Assembly (NCBI RefSeq): GCF_009389715.1
Contig: NW_024067786.1
Location: forward strand, 124,001-188,000
Length of the DNA: 64,000 bases
Direction of reading: 5' to 3'
Origin: Phoenix dactylifera
Taxonomy: Eukaryota; Streptophyta; Magnoliopsida; Arecales; Arecaceae
The notes under the pieces are model-generated. The model was not told the origin of the DNA. It saw only the letters and a list, made by a program, of their open reading frames with translations, and did no database searches. The position numbers were made by a program, and so were the translations under genes. Positions 1 to 13,030 of the stretch are shown piece by piece. How positions within the stretch are numbered: the stretch's first letter is position 1; every line of letters begins with the position of its first letter.

Positions 1-189
1 ATATATTGATTTTAGATCATCAAGGATCAAATCTTTTCAGCATTTGGATCATCAGGATCTTAGATGACCGTGGTGATGCTGTTGGGGTTACCAAACGCCC
101 CCTTATGTCCGTCGCCGAGTCCGTTAACGGAAGGCGGGCGAGCGAGACTGAGAAGAGAAAGAGAGAAAGGGAGCTCGGGGGGAGAGAGA

Positions 190-424
190 GAGAGAGAGGA
201 GCTCTAATGGCGTCGTTCTCCTCTCCTCGCCTCCCACCACCCTATCCCTTCCCTTCATTACCCGCTCCGATCCCTCTCCGGCCATGGGACCTCAGACTTC
301 CGCTATCGCCCAAGAGGGAACCCTAATTCCTTGATTCCCTGGGCTCCAGTCCCTGCAATGCGCGTGGAGCCCAACACCGCCGGCAACAGGGATCTCGACC
401 TCCGCGCCGCCTCCTTGGGCTCTG
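190..424 (+). other. probable non-coding first exon of the BED/hAT-like gene, with upstream ORF
   Basis: A GA-repeat and CT-rich leader is followed by a GT donor at 425 (CTCTG/GTAACC). The next plausible acceptor is TTTTTACAG ending at 2425. Joining these gives a first exon that cannot read into the BED protein: the ATG at 358 stays open to the donor but meets a stop soon after the junction. I therefore treat it as 5' UTR. An ATG at 207 opens a 39-codon upstream ORF ending at 326, which could damp translation of the main frame. The exon's 5' edge is a guess. Only cDNA would confirm the junction. Confidence 0.5.
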
Positions 425-2425
425 GTAACCTCAAAGACTTCACCTTTTTTAGATTTTATTCCTTTTTTGGGGGTTTCGATTGAATGAGATTTTGTCAGGG
501 TGGATTGCTATTCTTTGCGTTTGTGCGTTGGATTTGATTAAGAGGAGGATTCGATCCCTCGAGTGGTTAAAATAGTATCACAGGTGCCACCATTGCTCTC
601 TTTCTATCTTTTTTTTTAAAAAAAAATTCTTCTAATTATATGGTGTTAGTTTGTTTATGAATCTGGCTATCGGGAATCTTGGGAAACCCCTATGGGAAAC
701 ATGGTTGAACCTATGAAACAAGAAGGGAAACTTCTGTAAGTCTGGTTTCCACTGGTTTCTCTGTGGTTTCCCTATGATATCTGGTCCTTCTCGTACATTT
801 ATCCATCTTAATAATTTCATTTTTCACATATTGTTCTTGACTTCCATCTTCCAAAGATTTGACCGCGCTATTTTCGTAACTTTTTGTATCTTTAAGCTGT
901 GTATGTCCTTAAACTACCATTGGCTCCATCTTTTACTCTGTCAATAAAGGACTGCAAAAAAAAAAAAGGTACAGGAGGAGAAATTTTTGGATTTAGAAAT
1001 AATATTTTTTGTGTAGAGACCAACAAGCATAATTCTCTGGATATGTTCCACGGTTCTTAAATTTCTTGGCACAGGTTGGACTAGAATCAGCATCATGTAG
1101 CTCAAAATTGGTAATTTAGGAGAGTTTACCAATATTTTATCGTGCACGAAGGTATTATTGATAATTGTTAGCAGTCGGTAATTCTTATATAAATGGTCTA
1201 TTATAAATGTTTTTCGATGGTCAAGTAGAAGGATGAATGTAATGACAATCTTCTCCATTCCGATGGACTTGAGGACATTTTGCTTCTATGAATTCTGCAT
1301 TTCTGTTTAAGCTTAGTTTCACGGATCAGGATCTGCTTTAGCTCTTTTACTCATATAATTACTTACTATTGGTTTTTCACTTCTTTTTTTCGCGAGGGAA
1401 GTTTCTGATTATGTAGTTGCTGTGATGAGAATTAAAGATGGTCAAGGGGGATTAGAATAATTACAATTTGTTTAAATAAAAAGATGTAAGATCTTGGAAC
1501 AAGTTTGATTATGTTTGATTATCTATGAAAAGCTTGTTCGAAAAAGAGCATGTTGATAAATCACAACTGCAAAATTCCTGATCTCTGTTCATTTTTTACT
1601 TTGTTTTTTTTTTTTTTGCTTATATTTTTTAATTGCTTAGTACAAGGTAGTAAAACTGATACTGTCAATTACCCCTTGTAGAGTTTTTTCCCCTGTTCTG
1701 TCTCCTTCCTTTGTATATTCATTATCACTAAGTGAGTATTCACAAGACAAGCAAGGGTGATTTTCTGGGAGAAAGGGAGAAAAAAGGGAGGGCACTGAAA
1801 CAATCGAAATTTTATAGATAAGATGAAGAAAGAGAAAATAAGAAACACTTTTATGCATTACAGTGAAAAATTACAAAAATGTTATGAAATTTTATGTAAT
1901 TAAAAAATAAAATTAAACTTTGCCTTCAATCCTTTAATCTATGTGAAAATAAGTTGAGGGGGTGTGGTCTTAGTGCGTGTTTGCACAAGTAGGATTGTCC
2001 AGGGCAAATCCTCACTAGCTGAATGTTTGCTTGGTTTGTGTTATTCAAAAGGGTTTTATATTTATTCTTACAAGTATGCTACAACAATTAATCAAAGTGG
2101 CCCATGAACTTTGAAATTGTACCATTTGAGTGGTCGAGTGAACAATCCTTTCTTTATCATCATAATCAGAAGACTAGTCAGATTGGTTGCCAACCATGTT
2201 AAGAAATTCTTTTTTTTTTTTCAATTTTCGATATTTGCTTAGTCTGTGTTGTGTAGCAATGGTTTCCATGTTTGTTGATCCTGCACAGTTATTTCAGGGT
2301 ATCAAACGGATGAGGTCAAGATCCTTTTCATTAAACTAGAAAACAAGATGCCTGTTTGTAAATAGTTACATAATACTTTTCCTAGTCTTCAGTTCTTTGA
2401 TTATCAAAATGTATTGTTTTTACAG
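425..2425 (+). other. intron 1 of the BED/hAT-like gene
   Basis: This is an AT-rich intron of about 2 kb in the 5' UTR, from GTAACC to TTTTTACAG. It has poly-T and poly-A runs but no gene, RNA or repeat that I could recognise. Confidence 0.5.
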
Positions 2426-2428
2426 AGG

Positions 2429-5101
2429 ATGTCTCGAAGTTCTGCTTTTGATGAAGAACATATGGGGGCCAATGATGGGAGCATGGAGTTTCCAGCTATT
2501 GCTGATGGACACATAGTGTTTGACAAGGATAGTTTAATTTACAGTGAAGAAGATCAGGTACAACATGAACTTGAGGTACAATTAGGGGAAGAAAGTCAAT
2601 CTGATGCTAGTGCAACTGTGTTGTGGAAACATGTTATAAAAGGAAAAAAATGTGGAAATGCTCATGGGGGTTCTCATGTCTTCAAATGCAAGCATTGCCA
2701 GAAGCTATACCATGGCACCTATACACGCGTTTATGCACATTTAATGGGGCACAAAAAAGGTGAAAGCAAAGGAATTGGCTATTGTTCTGTTGTAAAGGCA
2801 GACAAAAATCTACAAATGCAAATAAAGAGAGAAGTTGAGCAAGTTGAGAGCTCACCGAACGTTGTTCCACTGAAGAAGTCAAAGCTCAACACAAATTCTG
2901 GTACGACATCACACGGACCCTCTTTAGCCCATTCCTATGTTGGTGCTTTTGAGAAAGATTACTCAACTCAAGATAGAGGTGATGTTGATTCTAAAGTGAT
3001 ACGCTGTTTGTGTGCTAATGGCATCCCTTTAAGCGTGTTAAGTTCACCATATTGGGAAGAAATGGTATCAGCAATCAGTAAAGAATTGGGCTACAAAAGC
3101 CCATCTTATGAAAGAGCACAGACTGTCTTGCTGGAAAATGAAAGGGATAGGGTTGAAAGGGAACTAGACGATTTCAAGCAGAAGTGGCCTCAATATGGAG
3201 TTTCAGTCATGTCAAATGGTTGGACTGATTTTAAGAATCAACCCTTGATAAACTTCTTGGCCTCAAATCAATTTGGCTCTATGTTTCTACATGCTCGTGA
3301 CTTTTTATTGGTTGAGAAGTCCCAGAAAAGCATTTCCGACTATATGCTTGAAGCAATTGAAAAGGTGGGACCATATAATGTTGTTCAGTTGATTACAGAT
3401 AATGCTGCAGATTGTAGAGCTGCATGTGAGGAAGTGGCAAAAGCATATCCTTATGTATTCTGGAATCCTTGCATGGTTCACACGCTAAATTTAATATTGA
3501 AGGACTCTGTAAGGGCCCTTCCTTGGCTCGAGAAGACTTATACGACTGCCAAAGGTATAGTGAAATATATCTTGTATCATTCCCAAGCTGCTGAAATTTT
3601 CCAAAGTTATCCGAAGTTAGAATTATTGAAAGTTGCAGCCAGAGGGTGTGCATCACACTGTATTACTTTTCATCTTCTACTTGACGTAAGGGAAGTTTTA
3701 AGGGCTGCTGTCATATCCGATCTATGGGAGGAATGGGCTAGTTTTCCAAACCTAGATGAGAAAGCAAAGCTTTCTGGAGATGATGTGAAGGCAGGGGTCA
3801 TGTCTGATAATTTCTGGGAGGCAGTACAGTTGGCTCTCTTTATAATAAAACCAATATATAAAATGATTAAATTTACTGATCAAGATGGCCCCCTTATAGG
3901 AGAGGTATGCGAGAGAATGGATAATATGTTGGGAGAAATCAAAGATAATTTGAGAGGACAAGAGCACATCTTTATGGTTGTGAGGGAAAAGGTCTTTTCA
4001 AGGTGGAACAAGGCAAGCGTTCCTTTGCAATGTTTAGCATACGCCCTTACGCCGAAGTATTATGATGAAGAATACCTCCAAATACCAGCTCCAGGGGGTA
4101 GGAAGAGATGTCCTCCAGGTAGGTTTTTTCTTCTTTTCTTTCTTGCTTTCTTTCTTTTCCTTTCTTTCTTGTCTGTTACTGAATTTGCATTCTCCTTTTA
4201 CTGTTACCACATTTGACTCTATTGGTAGAATGTTTGCATATTAGGCATATTTCCTGCCTTCAAAATGTCGATAATATTTTCCCTTATCATAATGACAGAC
4301 CGAGATGATGACATATTTGAAAGTGCCATGAATGCAATAGTCAAAATGCACCCAAATGATGATCAAGCAGATACTGTTCGTGTGCAGTTCATGTCGTTTG
4401 TAGAAAAGAAGGGAAAGTTCTCCTCTGCAACAGCAAAAAGAGATGCAAGGAATCCGAAAATCAATGTTTTGCAGTGGTGGAAGTTTCATGGAGGGGATAC
4501 AAAGGAGTTGAGAGATATGGCATTTAGAGTGCTTGCACAATCAATTAGTACTTTATCTGTTGAGAGGCCATGGAGTACCTATAGCTATATCCACAATGCA
4601 AAGCGCAATAGGCTAAATGCAAGCCGTGCTGATGACCTGATGTATATACATTCCAATTTAAGATTACTATCCAGGTAGAGCACCTCTTTTCTAATTTAAC
4701 TTTATATCTGAATGTTGATGCTGCTCCTTTTTCCAGTATAGTTTCTTACCATCTACTTATACATGTTTAGGTTTAATTCAAATTATAAGTATGGTCCGCA
4801 TAGAAAATGGGATATATGTCCAGAGCTTCCTCTTATGGATGAATCTGCTTTACAGTGGGACGATGTGTGCTTCATGGGCCTCGATGATGAGGACTCCTTG
4901 TTGAAACAAGTTGCTCACTCTAGTAATCCTATACAAGAGCTTTTAAGGATTATTGAAGATGTTCCTTCAAGCAACAATCAATGTGGCGAACAAAGTCAGA
5001 TCACTAGGATGCGTGCAAGTGAAGGGCGAGGAGGGAGAGGAGGCCAAGCTGGTGGTAGTAGTAGGCTTGATTCAAAGGGGAAGACGAAGAAATTCTTGTA
5101 A
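2429..5101 (+). CDS. BED zinc finger / DUF659 / hAT-dimerisation protein (hAT transposase-like host gene)
   Basis: I see three coding exons: 2426-4118 (ATG at 2429), 4299-4674 and 4771-5101. They give about 798 aa with matching phases (1, then 2). An upstream TTG would lie inside the intron, so the ATG of MSRSSAFDEE is the start. A BED zinc finger lies at about residues 61-122 (C87, C90, H104 and C119 as likely ligands). A DUF659-type RNase H-like core follows, with WTDF and ITDNAAD carrying the two expected acidic residues. The hAT C-terminal dimerisation region is at about 610-688 (INVLQWW, LSVERPWSTY, RNRL). The C-terminus is acidic, then Gly/Arg-rich. This domain set is known both from hAT transposases and from domesticated plant genes that bind DNA. 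Introns, a leader exon and the absence of terminal repeats I could recognise favour a host gene, but the apparent D-D-E residues are still present, so I cannot exclude an immobile transposon relic. Target and role are unknown. Confidence 0.82.
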
Positions 5102-7508
5102 TGTGCCTTCTCTCCCTCTTTCTTTTTGAAGGTATATAAAGGATGAGAAGATTTCATGTCAACTAGTTTTACAAAGGTCAAAATCAAAGATGCCAGAAGT
5201 TTCTCCTTAAGATTATAGAACCAACTAAAGCTGTTGTTACCCTCCATCTCATTCATTTTCTCCTCAAAGTCACTAATGTGTAATACACAATGTGATCTCT
5301 GTTGTTTTTATTTTCTTGATTCTTGTTGCTTCTTTTGAATATACTAGTGTAATTCACCTGTCTATCAGCCATTCTTAAACTTGGTGGCTTTCTGACACTT
5401 GAATATGTGTGTCTGTATTGTAAATTGAGAATTTAGAAAGATTGTTGAATTTAGCATTACTTGTACATATTTTTTCCAAAATATTGGCGCATGACATTGA
5501 AATTTGTTTAACAATGTAACCATCATGTTTCTCAGAAAAAAAATTGTTCAACAATGATAAAGGTCAAGTTTCCAGTATGTTACTTTGAACTCGTTATGTA
5601 TGTATATATCTACCTCCTTTCCTTCTGGTCTCAGTTTTCCCTCTGAATTGTGTTGTTCCTTTGATATTTCTATTTCCTTTAAAATCTATCTGCTTGGACC
5701 TGGGACGATAGTCATATGGACCTCGGTAACCTTTCAAAAATATACTATGAACTGGGCTTCAGTACACCTTCAGCAAATAACAAACAAACATCTAGAACAC
5801 AGCATTTCTATGGGAGCAGGTTATCAGTAGTGGTCATTGGATCTCAACTTAAATGCCTCAATCACCCCTTTTTTTTTGCAAAAAATTCCCTGTTTGCTTA
5901 AAGAATGTTGAATCCAGAATTCTTGGTTCAAACAAGGCTTTTGAAGTAGGCTGGACAATTCTGCATGTAGAGATTTATGGACCAGAATATTTTAGGTTAT
6001 CTGGTGTTTTGTTAATTATCTGCTATTTCCTTTGTAATTTTGAAGTAGATTGGACAAGCCTTTTAAAGATATTTCTTCAGTTAGACTTCTTTTTTTTAAA
6101 AAAAACAAATTTATAAATTTCTAGGTTGATAAGTGCTAGATTTAGGGGAATATGAATAAAAAGAATCTCTTGAATATAAAGAGCTTGGATGCTTCTCTTG
6201 ATACAAGGAAGTCATTGGCATAAGAGGGATGGAATATGAGATATGCTAGCATTGTGTTGACATGAGAATATTAGGGCAGTGAATCTGCTTTTAGGTGATT
6301 CAGCGGCTTGTGTTTCAGATGAAATAGAACATATAAGTTTTGGGTGTTTATTTTATCTTAGAAAAGGAGATAAAGTTTCAAATGCTCTGGAAGTAAATTC
6401 ATATGGAGAGTTACCATTCACGTATTTCAAATTCGTGGAGTATAAACATCAACTTATAAATGTAATATGACAGAAGTGAAGTATTTATCAGGCTTGGGGA
6501 TGAGCATTGAGCTACAATTAACAACTTAAATTAGTACTTGAAATGCACATAAACATGGCTATGCTTCACCAAAAGGAAACTGTTTGAGAGAGGGGTATGT
6601 AAGGCACTTTGTTATATTAAAAATTATGCTATCTCATGCAATGCATGGATAGACTCTTTTTGTAATTATATAGCAGCATAGGTAGGTATAAAACATTGCT
6701 TATGTAACTATACATTTATATGCATCTTTTTTATTCGCTTTGAATCATGAAAAACTCAAGCTGTATATTGTATTGCTCAATACATGGTATAACTTGCCCT
6801 TGGGATGGTTCTAACCAGCACCATAGTGATCCCTGCCATCCCAAACCAATGCAATATATACCATACCAGTAGGTATATATTGCAATAAATCTTTATTCAC
6901 AATTAATATCAACAAAAGTCTGTTTAGTTCTTAATTAAAAAAAAAAGAGGAAACGACAATGTATATGTGTTGTGCCCAACTTCCTGTAAATTACTATGAT
7001 TTTTTCAGGAATCATCATAGGCAATATTGGCATTTTGAACTCAAATTAGCACCTTCATATATTGTACCAAAAATGCTATGGGCATTGATTTCATGCAGAC
7101 GAAAAGTTCTTTTGCCATTCAGTTCAAGGGCTTTCGATATAGCTCATAGAAATTGATGCAACACACGGGGTGGTAGAGTATTGAGTTATAAAACTAGTAT
7201 GGGTGGTCTCAAAGATCTATCCATGTGCACTTAATGGTGCCATAAAGTATTTTTTTCAGTTTAACACTTTTGTTGAAGGTGCTTCTGGGAGAAATGATGC
7301 AACCCTCTTCTTCTTCTCCTCTCGTTTCTTCCATTTATTTTTCCCCCTCCTATTTTGATCCAAATGGCTAAATAAACCTAGCATCGACTTGAACACTACA
7401 AGGTGGCGAGGAAAGTCATGCTTAGGTAAAAAAATCTCCTATTTGAGGAATATTTTCAAATAATCTTAGTAACCATCCTTTTCTCTATTGGTTTTATCTA
7501 ACCATTTA
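5102..7508. other. 3' UTR and AT-rich spacer
   Basis: The first few hundred bases should be the 3' UTR of the BED/hAT-like gene. The rest is AT-rich. At about 6770-6900 there is a short stretch rich in GGTATA and ATACCATACC words, similar in style to repeats near 25.5, 30.1 and 57.1 kb. Short open frames here have no recognisable protein features. Confidence 0.5.
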
Positions 7509-7771
7509 GGGCCTATTTGGGTATTCCTACGGGGCTGGGTTGAAAATGCTGTAGGAATCAGGCCTGTTGGCCCATATAACCTGTATTTTCTAAGAGCCTG
7601 TCCAAGCCTAACCTAGGTCCTAGCTTTTGGGCTGCAGACCTTTTTTTTCTTCCCATATGATTTGGGTTGGGTGGTATTTGGTTGATACAGGGCCGTGATT
7701 AAATGAACAACCTAAGTTACGAATCTTACAGAATTTTCAACCCAATCCTATAAGAATATTCAAATAGGTCT
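7509..7771. mobile_element. Harbinger/Tourist-like MITE
   Basis: The left end, GGGCCTATTTGGGTATTC, pairs with the right end, which read backwards is AGACCTATTTGAATATTC. The match continues inward for about 39 bp, including GGGTTGAAAAT. Both sides are flanked by TTA (7506-7508 and 7772-7774), the target duplication expected of PIF/Harbinger elements. The element is 263 bp and has no coding capacity, so it would depend on a transposase made elsewhere. Confidence 0.85.
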
Positions 7772-7774
7772 TTA

Positions 7775-10700
7775 GTGACTATTATATTTCTGAAGTCAAC
7801 TAGCTTGATGTGAGGTGTTCGATAATACACCCACCAAAGTTTGATTTACCAATGGAAGTGCTAACCAGCAAAGCCATCCATTCTTTGGATTGGATGAATC
7901 ATCTTATCAAGCAATGGGAAAATGAACCTTAGGTTTGCTTCCGTTATAGGTTTCTTAGGAACTCAGCTCAACAAGATGAGTTTTTCAATAGTATGATCAT
8001 GGCACATAACCAAAAAGATCTCTATGTACGGATGGTTCTGCCACACACTTGTTCAATCTTGTGACTCGAAAAGTACATTGTAACGAACCTCTAAAGGGGA
8101 TCGTTGCACGCTTTGTCGAGCCATCAATTGCAAATATGACACCCATGGATAGCTTCTTGTGAAACTTCCTTGCACAGATGGCATGCTCCCTTATGACCCC
8201 CCCTATGGTGAGAGAGTTGTTTATCTCACTATCTGCACTGTGCTCACTGTGCCATTGTCCTTTAGGGATTCTTTGCTCATCTCTAGGATTCATGCTGTAG
8301 ACCCTGTCTAATGAGCTTCATTCATAAAGGTATAAGGAGCATGGCATTTTTTTTTTCTTTATCTGGCTCACAAACCATTCCTGGCATATTTTGATGAAAC
8401 TTATTTTAGAATTCCAGTAATAATATAATGGTTAGATTGTAATCCACATTGCTTCAGATCTAATCAGTGTAATACATAGAGATCAACAATCTAGAGTTTT
8501 TTCAGAACCTAGTATGTTATTTTTCTTCTATCCATCTTGTATATAAATTGTTAATGGAACTATCTTTTGTCAAAAAGGGAAGAAAGATACATATGTACAC
8601 ACACTATACACTATGCTTGTGCCCTGACCTATTAAACATGATCCACTCTGGCGTCGTCGGGACCAATTACTGGCCATGAAAGTACCTACTACCACCACTC
8701 TTTTCCTGCAAGCAAAGCAGCTTTCCTTTAAGTTTAGTTTGTACATCTCAACATACTTTGTATTGGATAATCGCATGCCTTGCTGCCCACCTTTCTTCTA
8801 TGTGTGGCATAGCATCATATCTCCAGTTTACTGGCCATAGGTTGGACAAGGCTTTTTTTCTGGCAATGGAAAAAAAGCTGTTACTATCTTTTCATGAGTA
8901 AGAGAATGTGCTGAAAGGTGACAACCCCACTTAGAAGGCATTGGGATTAGGCCTTTGAGTTAATAGCCACTGCCTGCTCCATCTCAGATTAGTGCTACAT
9001 AGAAAGATCATAAGAGCATTTCGTGTCTTGTAATCATCTCGACACTCCATTATCTTGTGTTGGTTGTTGACAATTCACATAAGAGAGGGTTATCCTTAAT
9101 ACCTAACCAACTATTTGTGGGAGGCATATGTCTCAGTAGGTGAATTATCGGCGGCTAGCCTTTCTGGTGCATTAGTGCATATGATTATGCCCTACAAACT
9201 TCTGAGGCTAAATGAGAGCCATACGTCCAAAGAGATTCGATGATGATGAGACATTGGTATAGAGTAAATGGATCCAACCATATCTTCTAGACATGGTTGT
9301 TTAAAGGTGCTTGCTTGAATGTTTCTTAATCTCAGCTTATTCTATGATCACACTTTGCAACATGATAGTGGATAGTTATAAGTTTCCGAAATCAACAAAC
9401 TTCTTTAAGTTTTCGAGCAAAAAGTTATCCGACCAGCTGTATCTGATTTATTTTTCAGCATGCCATGGCGAGGAGACCCATAGGCATAAAGGAGCCATGA
9501 TGGATGTGTAGAACTATTTGAGATGGTTCATGCATGAGCAGCATGGTGGAGAGGCAATCAAACAGCCCTTGTGGATCAGAGGTGTTCTAAACAGGTAAAA
9601 GTCACTTCAAATTTCAGAGAAGGGGGAGGCAATCAAACATGTTACCTAACCACAAAATAAAATGGAGTAGAACTTTCACAAGATCAATTGCTCTTATTCC
9701 ATCACTCACTTTCTCTCAGCCTGAGGCTTTTGCCTCATATACCTTCATCTTGACAAGCTAATAGCTTAGAAACTGCAGGGTAGAGAAGCAGCAGCTTTCT
9801 AATACTATGAAGTTAGAAGGTAGACTAAATTATAGGGCCCAAACAAAAGGGGCTCCCTTCCATCGACACCCAACTGTTTCTTGTGGACCCAAGTGGAGCA
9901 ACAGCACAATGAAATAGGCACCACTCTCTTATTGGACATGTTTCTAAATGAAATTTTGAGGTCTCCATGATTTCATTTAAGGACATAGCCCCCATCAGAG
10001 ATCGCCACCTTCTATCTTTGCCACTTTTTTGCATCTATTCTTCTTTCCTTCTTCAAATGGTGGTCTGCAAGTCACACTGCTTCTTTCTTGTAGAGTCACT
10101 CATCATCAGATCAAACTTGATTGCACTTTAGGCCTTTTTTTTTGTTTTTCCTAAAGGTAACAGCTAGATCTCACTCTTGTTGTACATTGGAGATAACTCT
10201 AATTCATTGCAAGAAGCCACAAAAGCACCATACGTGGTTACTATAAGAAAAGTTATCCACAAAAACATCTAACATGCATATGTTTGCCTCTTACGATATA
10301 TTGGGCAGCCATGCATTTGTTGGGTGGTCCTTTTGCATCTCATAGAGAACCATTGCACTAATCTGAAGCCACCCAATTCTGGAATCCACCATGGACATGC
10401 GACCAACAATAGTCCGAGCTTGATATATCGCATGCACAATTGCAATTTTGATATAATATAACAAAGATTATTTTAAAGCACATTGAAATTTATGTGCAAG
10501 CTCTGGATCTACATTAGTGCTTGCCGGGTTGCATAATCATATACTATCTCATGCTCGATGGGAAAAAAATGATACTTCGAGTATGGCTTCGCATAGACGA
10601 ATGGCATTGTTTTGATGGGCAACATTATAGCAAGCTTGCACCTGAGTAGAATTTTATGTATAGCTACATTCTTCTGCAATACCTTTGACAAAACTAATAA

Positions 10701-12690
10701 ATAAAAAGTTACTTTTAGAATGTAAAGTTACCTGATTGTTAATTGCTCCAACAATGTTTCATGAATATGAATTGATGATTACATCAATTGAAGACCACCT
10801 TAATGCATAAACAAAGCTCTTCAAGATGAGCACCACTCTTAACAAAATCAATTTGTGAAGTTTGATTGGAGACCCACCATCTTAAACTGAATGCAATCAT
10901 TTGATCAAATACCCTACATTTTTTTTTAAAAAAAATCACAAAGAATTATAGTAGTTGCTTCATCTAGTTTTTCATTTATAGAAGTTCTTACTTTAGCAAA
11001 TCGCTTGCTCTTGATGGCCACCTCAAATGTAAGTAATATAATTTTATTAAAGAAAGAATATATGAAATCTTTCCATATTACTTTTGTTGTAGAATACCTT
11101 TCTTCTCGAAGGCTGCCAACCTAGTTCTTTAACCTTTAAATTTCTTTTAGATATTTGCCCAATGTTCCCCTTCCTTTTTTTTTTTTTAATTATGCATCAT
11201 ATATTATCTCTCTTCATTGTTGGGCCTCTTGTTGCTCTGATCATTACACTTAACTAACAAAGTTTATTGGCACTAATGAAATTTTGACTTTTCCAATCAA
11301 TCTCGTAATATATACATACTTTGTACTGCCAACCTAAAGAGATCTTTGTCATCCATATGGACCATTAATCTGATAGGTCCACTATGATTGTGTTAGCATG
11401 GTGGATGGATGACATGAGATAACCTAGTAAATAAGTTGTGCTGGAGATGCTTGAACCCTTTTTGTTATTTAATTACTTGCATGGTAGTCTAATCATTCTC
11501 TTCTGTGGTATGTAGCCCAGAGATGGCCCAATCAATTGGGTTGAGAAAAAAAGGGGACATTCATATACAATATACCTTCTATACTTTTACTGAAAATTTC
11601 CCAAATTAGGGCCAAATGATCTAGTAAATTTAACCTAATCAATCGAACTATTTGTCAAGCTTGAATTTAGATAGTTTGTTATTTAATGAGATTACATAGT
11701 CTACTTGAATGATGTTGTATATCAACATTTTTTCTGAGGAAAGTTGTACACTAATAAATTGTGAGTGTGATCTATCATTCTTGTTCTTATACTTACCTAC
11801 AACTTTTTTATTATTTTTGCGTACAAATATTTTTCTTTTACATATTCCAAATTTTGAATTTCTTATTTTTTCACTGTTATTTTTGTGGGAGAAAGGGAGA
11901 AAGATCTCGCCATACTATGATTATCTAGGTCAAAATACTTGGAGGCGCACTAGCTAAGACTTAGATCAGGAACTTTGTTCAATCTTTTTCTTACTTGAAC
12001 CTATTTGTACAATAATTTGTTAGTGTTAAAGAACATTGACATTTTAAGTAGTTTATATTCTGCTAAACATTCTATTCCTTTCCATAAAATTATTTCAATG
12101 CTATATAATACTTTTTTCTGAAAATTTAAAGAAATATGCATGATTTCTCCTACCTTCTTTTTTTCTTTTTAAATCTCAATGAATTCATTATCCATTCAAG
12201 TTTTAGATAATCAAAATTTTACATTCTATTTCTTTACTACAAAATCTTCTTATACACTTTTCATGGATGCCGAGGGAGTTGAATCTAACCTTCCTTATTA
12301 GATCCCTAATAGTAACTCTTAATTATTCTAAACCGCTATAATAGATTTTGCCTAGAAAATCAAAAAAATATTAGATTATTTTTTTACAATAGATATCTAC
12401 TAATTTCTACATAATTTTATTCACGATCTAAGTAGGAATGGATAATAATCTTAAAAAATATATATTAAATATTTAAAATATGTGCATCAGATATCCAATA
12501 AATATGTATCTTGTAAGTTGTAAATGTGTATCATTCATCTCATATGCACATTTAGAGGAAAATTGTTCAAAGATTTTAAACTATATATTATTCTAAAAAT
12601 ATAACCCCATCTTTTCTGCAAAACAAATTATTAAGTACATTTCTTACACAAAATTCACACCTAAAATAGTTTTTTTTTTTTTGAAAAAGT
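7775..12690. other. AT-rich intergenic region, nothing recognised
   Basis: This region is about 5 kb. The only open frames are short, on both strands, and none has a domain I know. Some parts are less AT-rich and may be decayed transposons, but I found no terminal repeats, target duplications or conserved motifs to name them. Confidence 0.5.
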
Positions 12691-12699
12691 GAGAAAATA

Positions 12700-13030
12700 A
12701 CTCACTGGGGATCCAAAGCTCCACAACGACGTGCCTCTCCAATTCCTAGCTGGCCCGGTCTCCAATGCACCCAGTTTTGCTCCCCAGAAGTGACCAGCCG
12801 GCAGCCTTTCGTTTTAGCCATGCCACGTCGCCTGATGCGGCGAGCGGGTCCCACTGCACCCCCACCCTCGTAGACCGCGCATTCTCTCTTCTCTGGACTC
12901 TGGGCCGAAATTGATCCGGTCAAACTCTCGAACCGCCCAGGTTCGGAACCCGAGCCTAAAGTTTGAAATTTTCGACCGTTGAACGAGGACGGGCGCCCCG
13001 TCTTCTTAATCATACAAACACGCTCCAATT
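12700..13030. other. isolated GC-rich island of unknown nature
   Basis: A sharply bounded stretch rich in GC and CpG sits inside very AT-rich DNA. It reads like a plant promoter or leader (AACCGCCCAGG, CGACCGTTGAACGAGG), but no gene follows it on either strand. A 108-codon open frame on the minus strand has no family features and may just reflect high GC. It could be a stranded promoter, a captured gene fragment or the end of a transposon. Confidence 0.4.

Noticed and set aside
358-424. Possible coding start in the first exon of the BED/hAT-like gene
   Set aside because: With the only good donor and acceptor it reads into a stop soon after the junction, so it cannot give the main protein.
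7997-8293. 98-codon minus-strand frame in the spacer
   Set aside because: No recognisable motif, no splice partners, and the surrounding sequence is non-coding in character.
9800-10500. Possible decayed retroelement in the less AT-rich part of the spacer
   Set aside because: I could not identify any conserved reverse transcriptase, RNase H or integrase phrase, nor terminal repeats.
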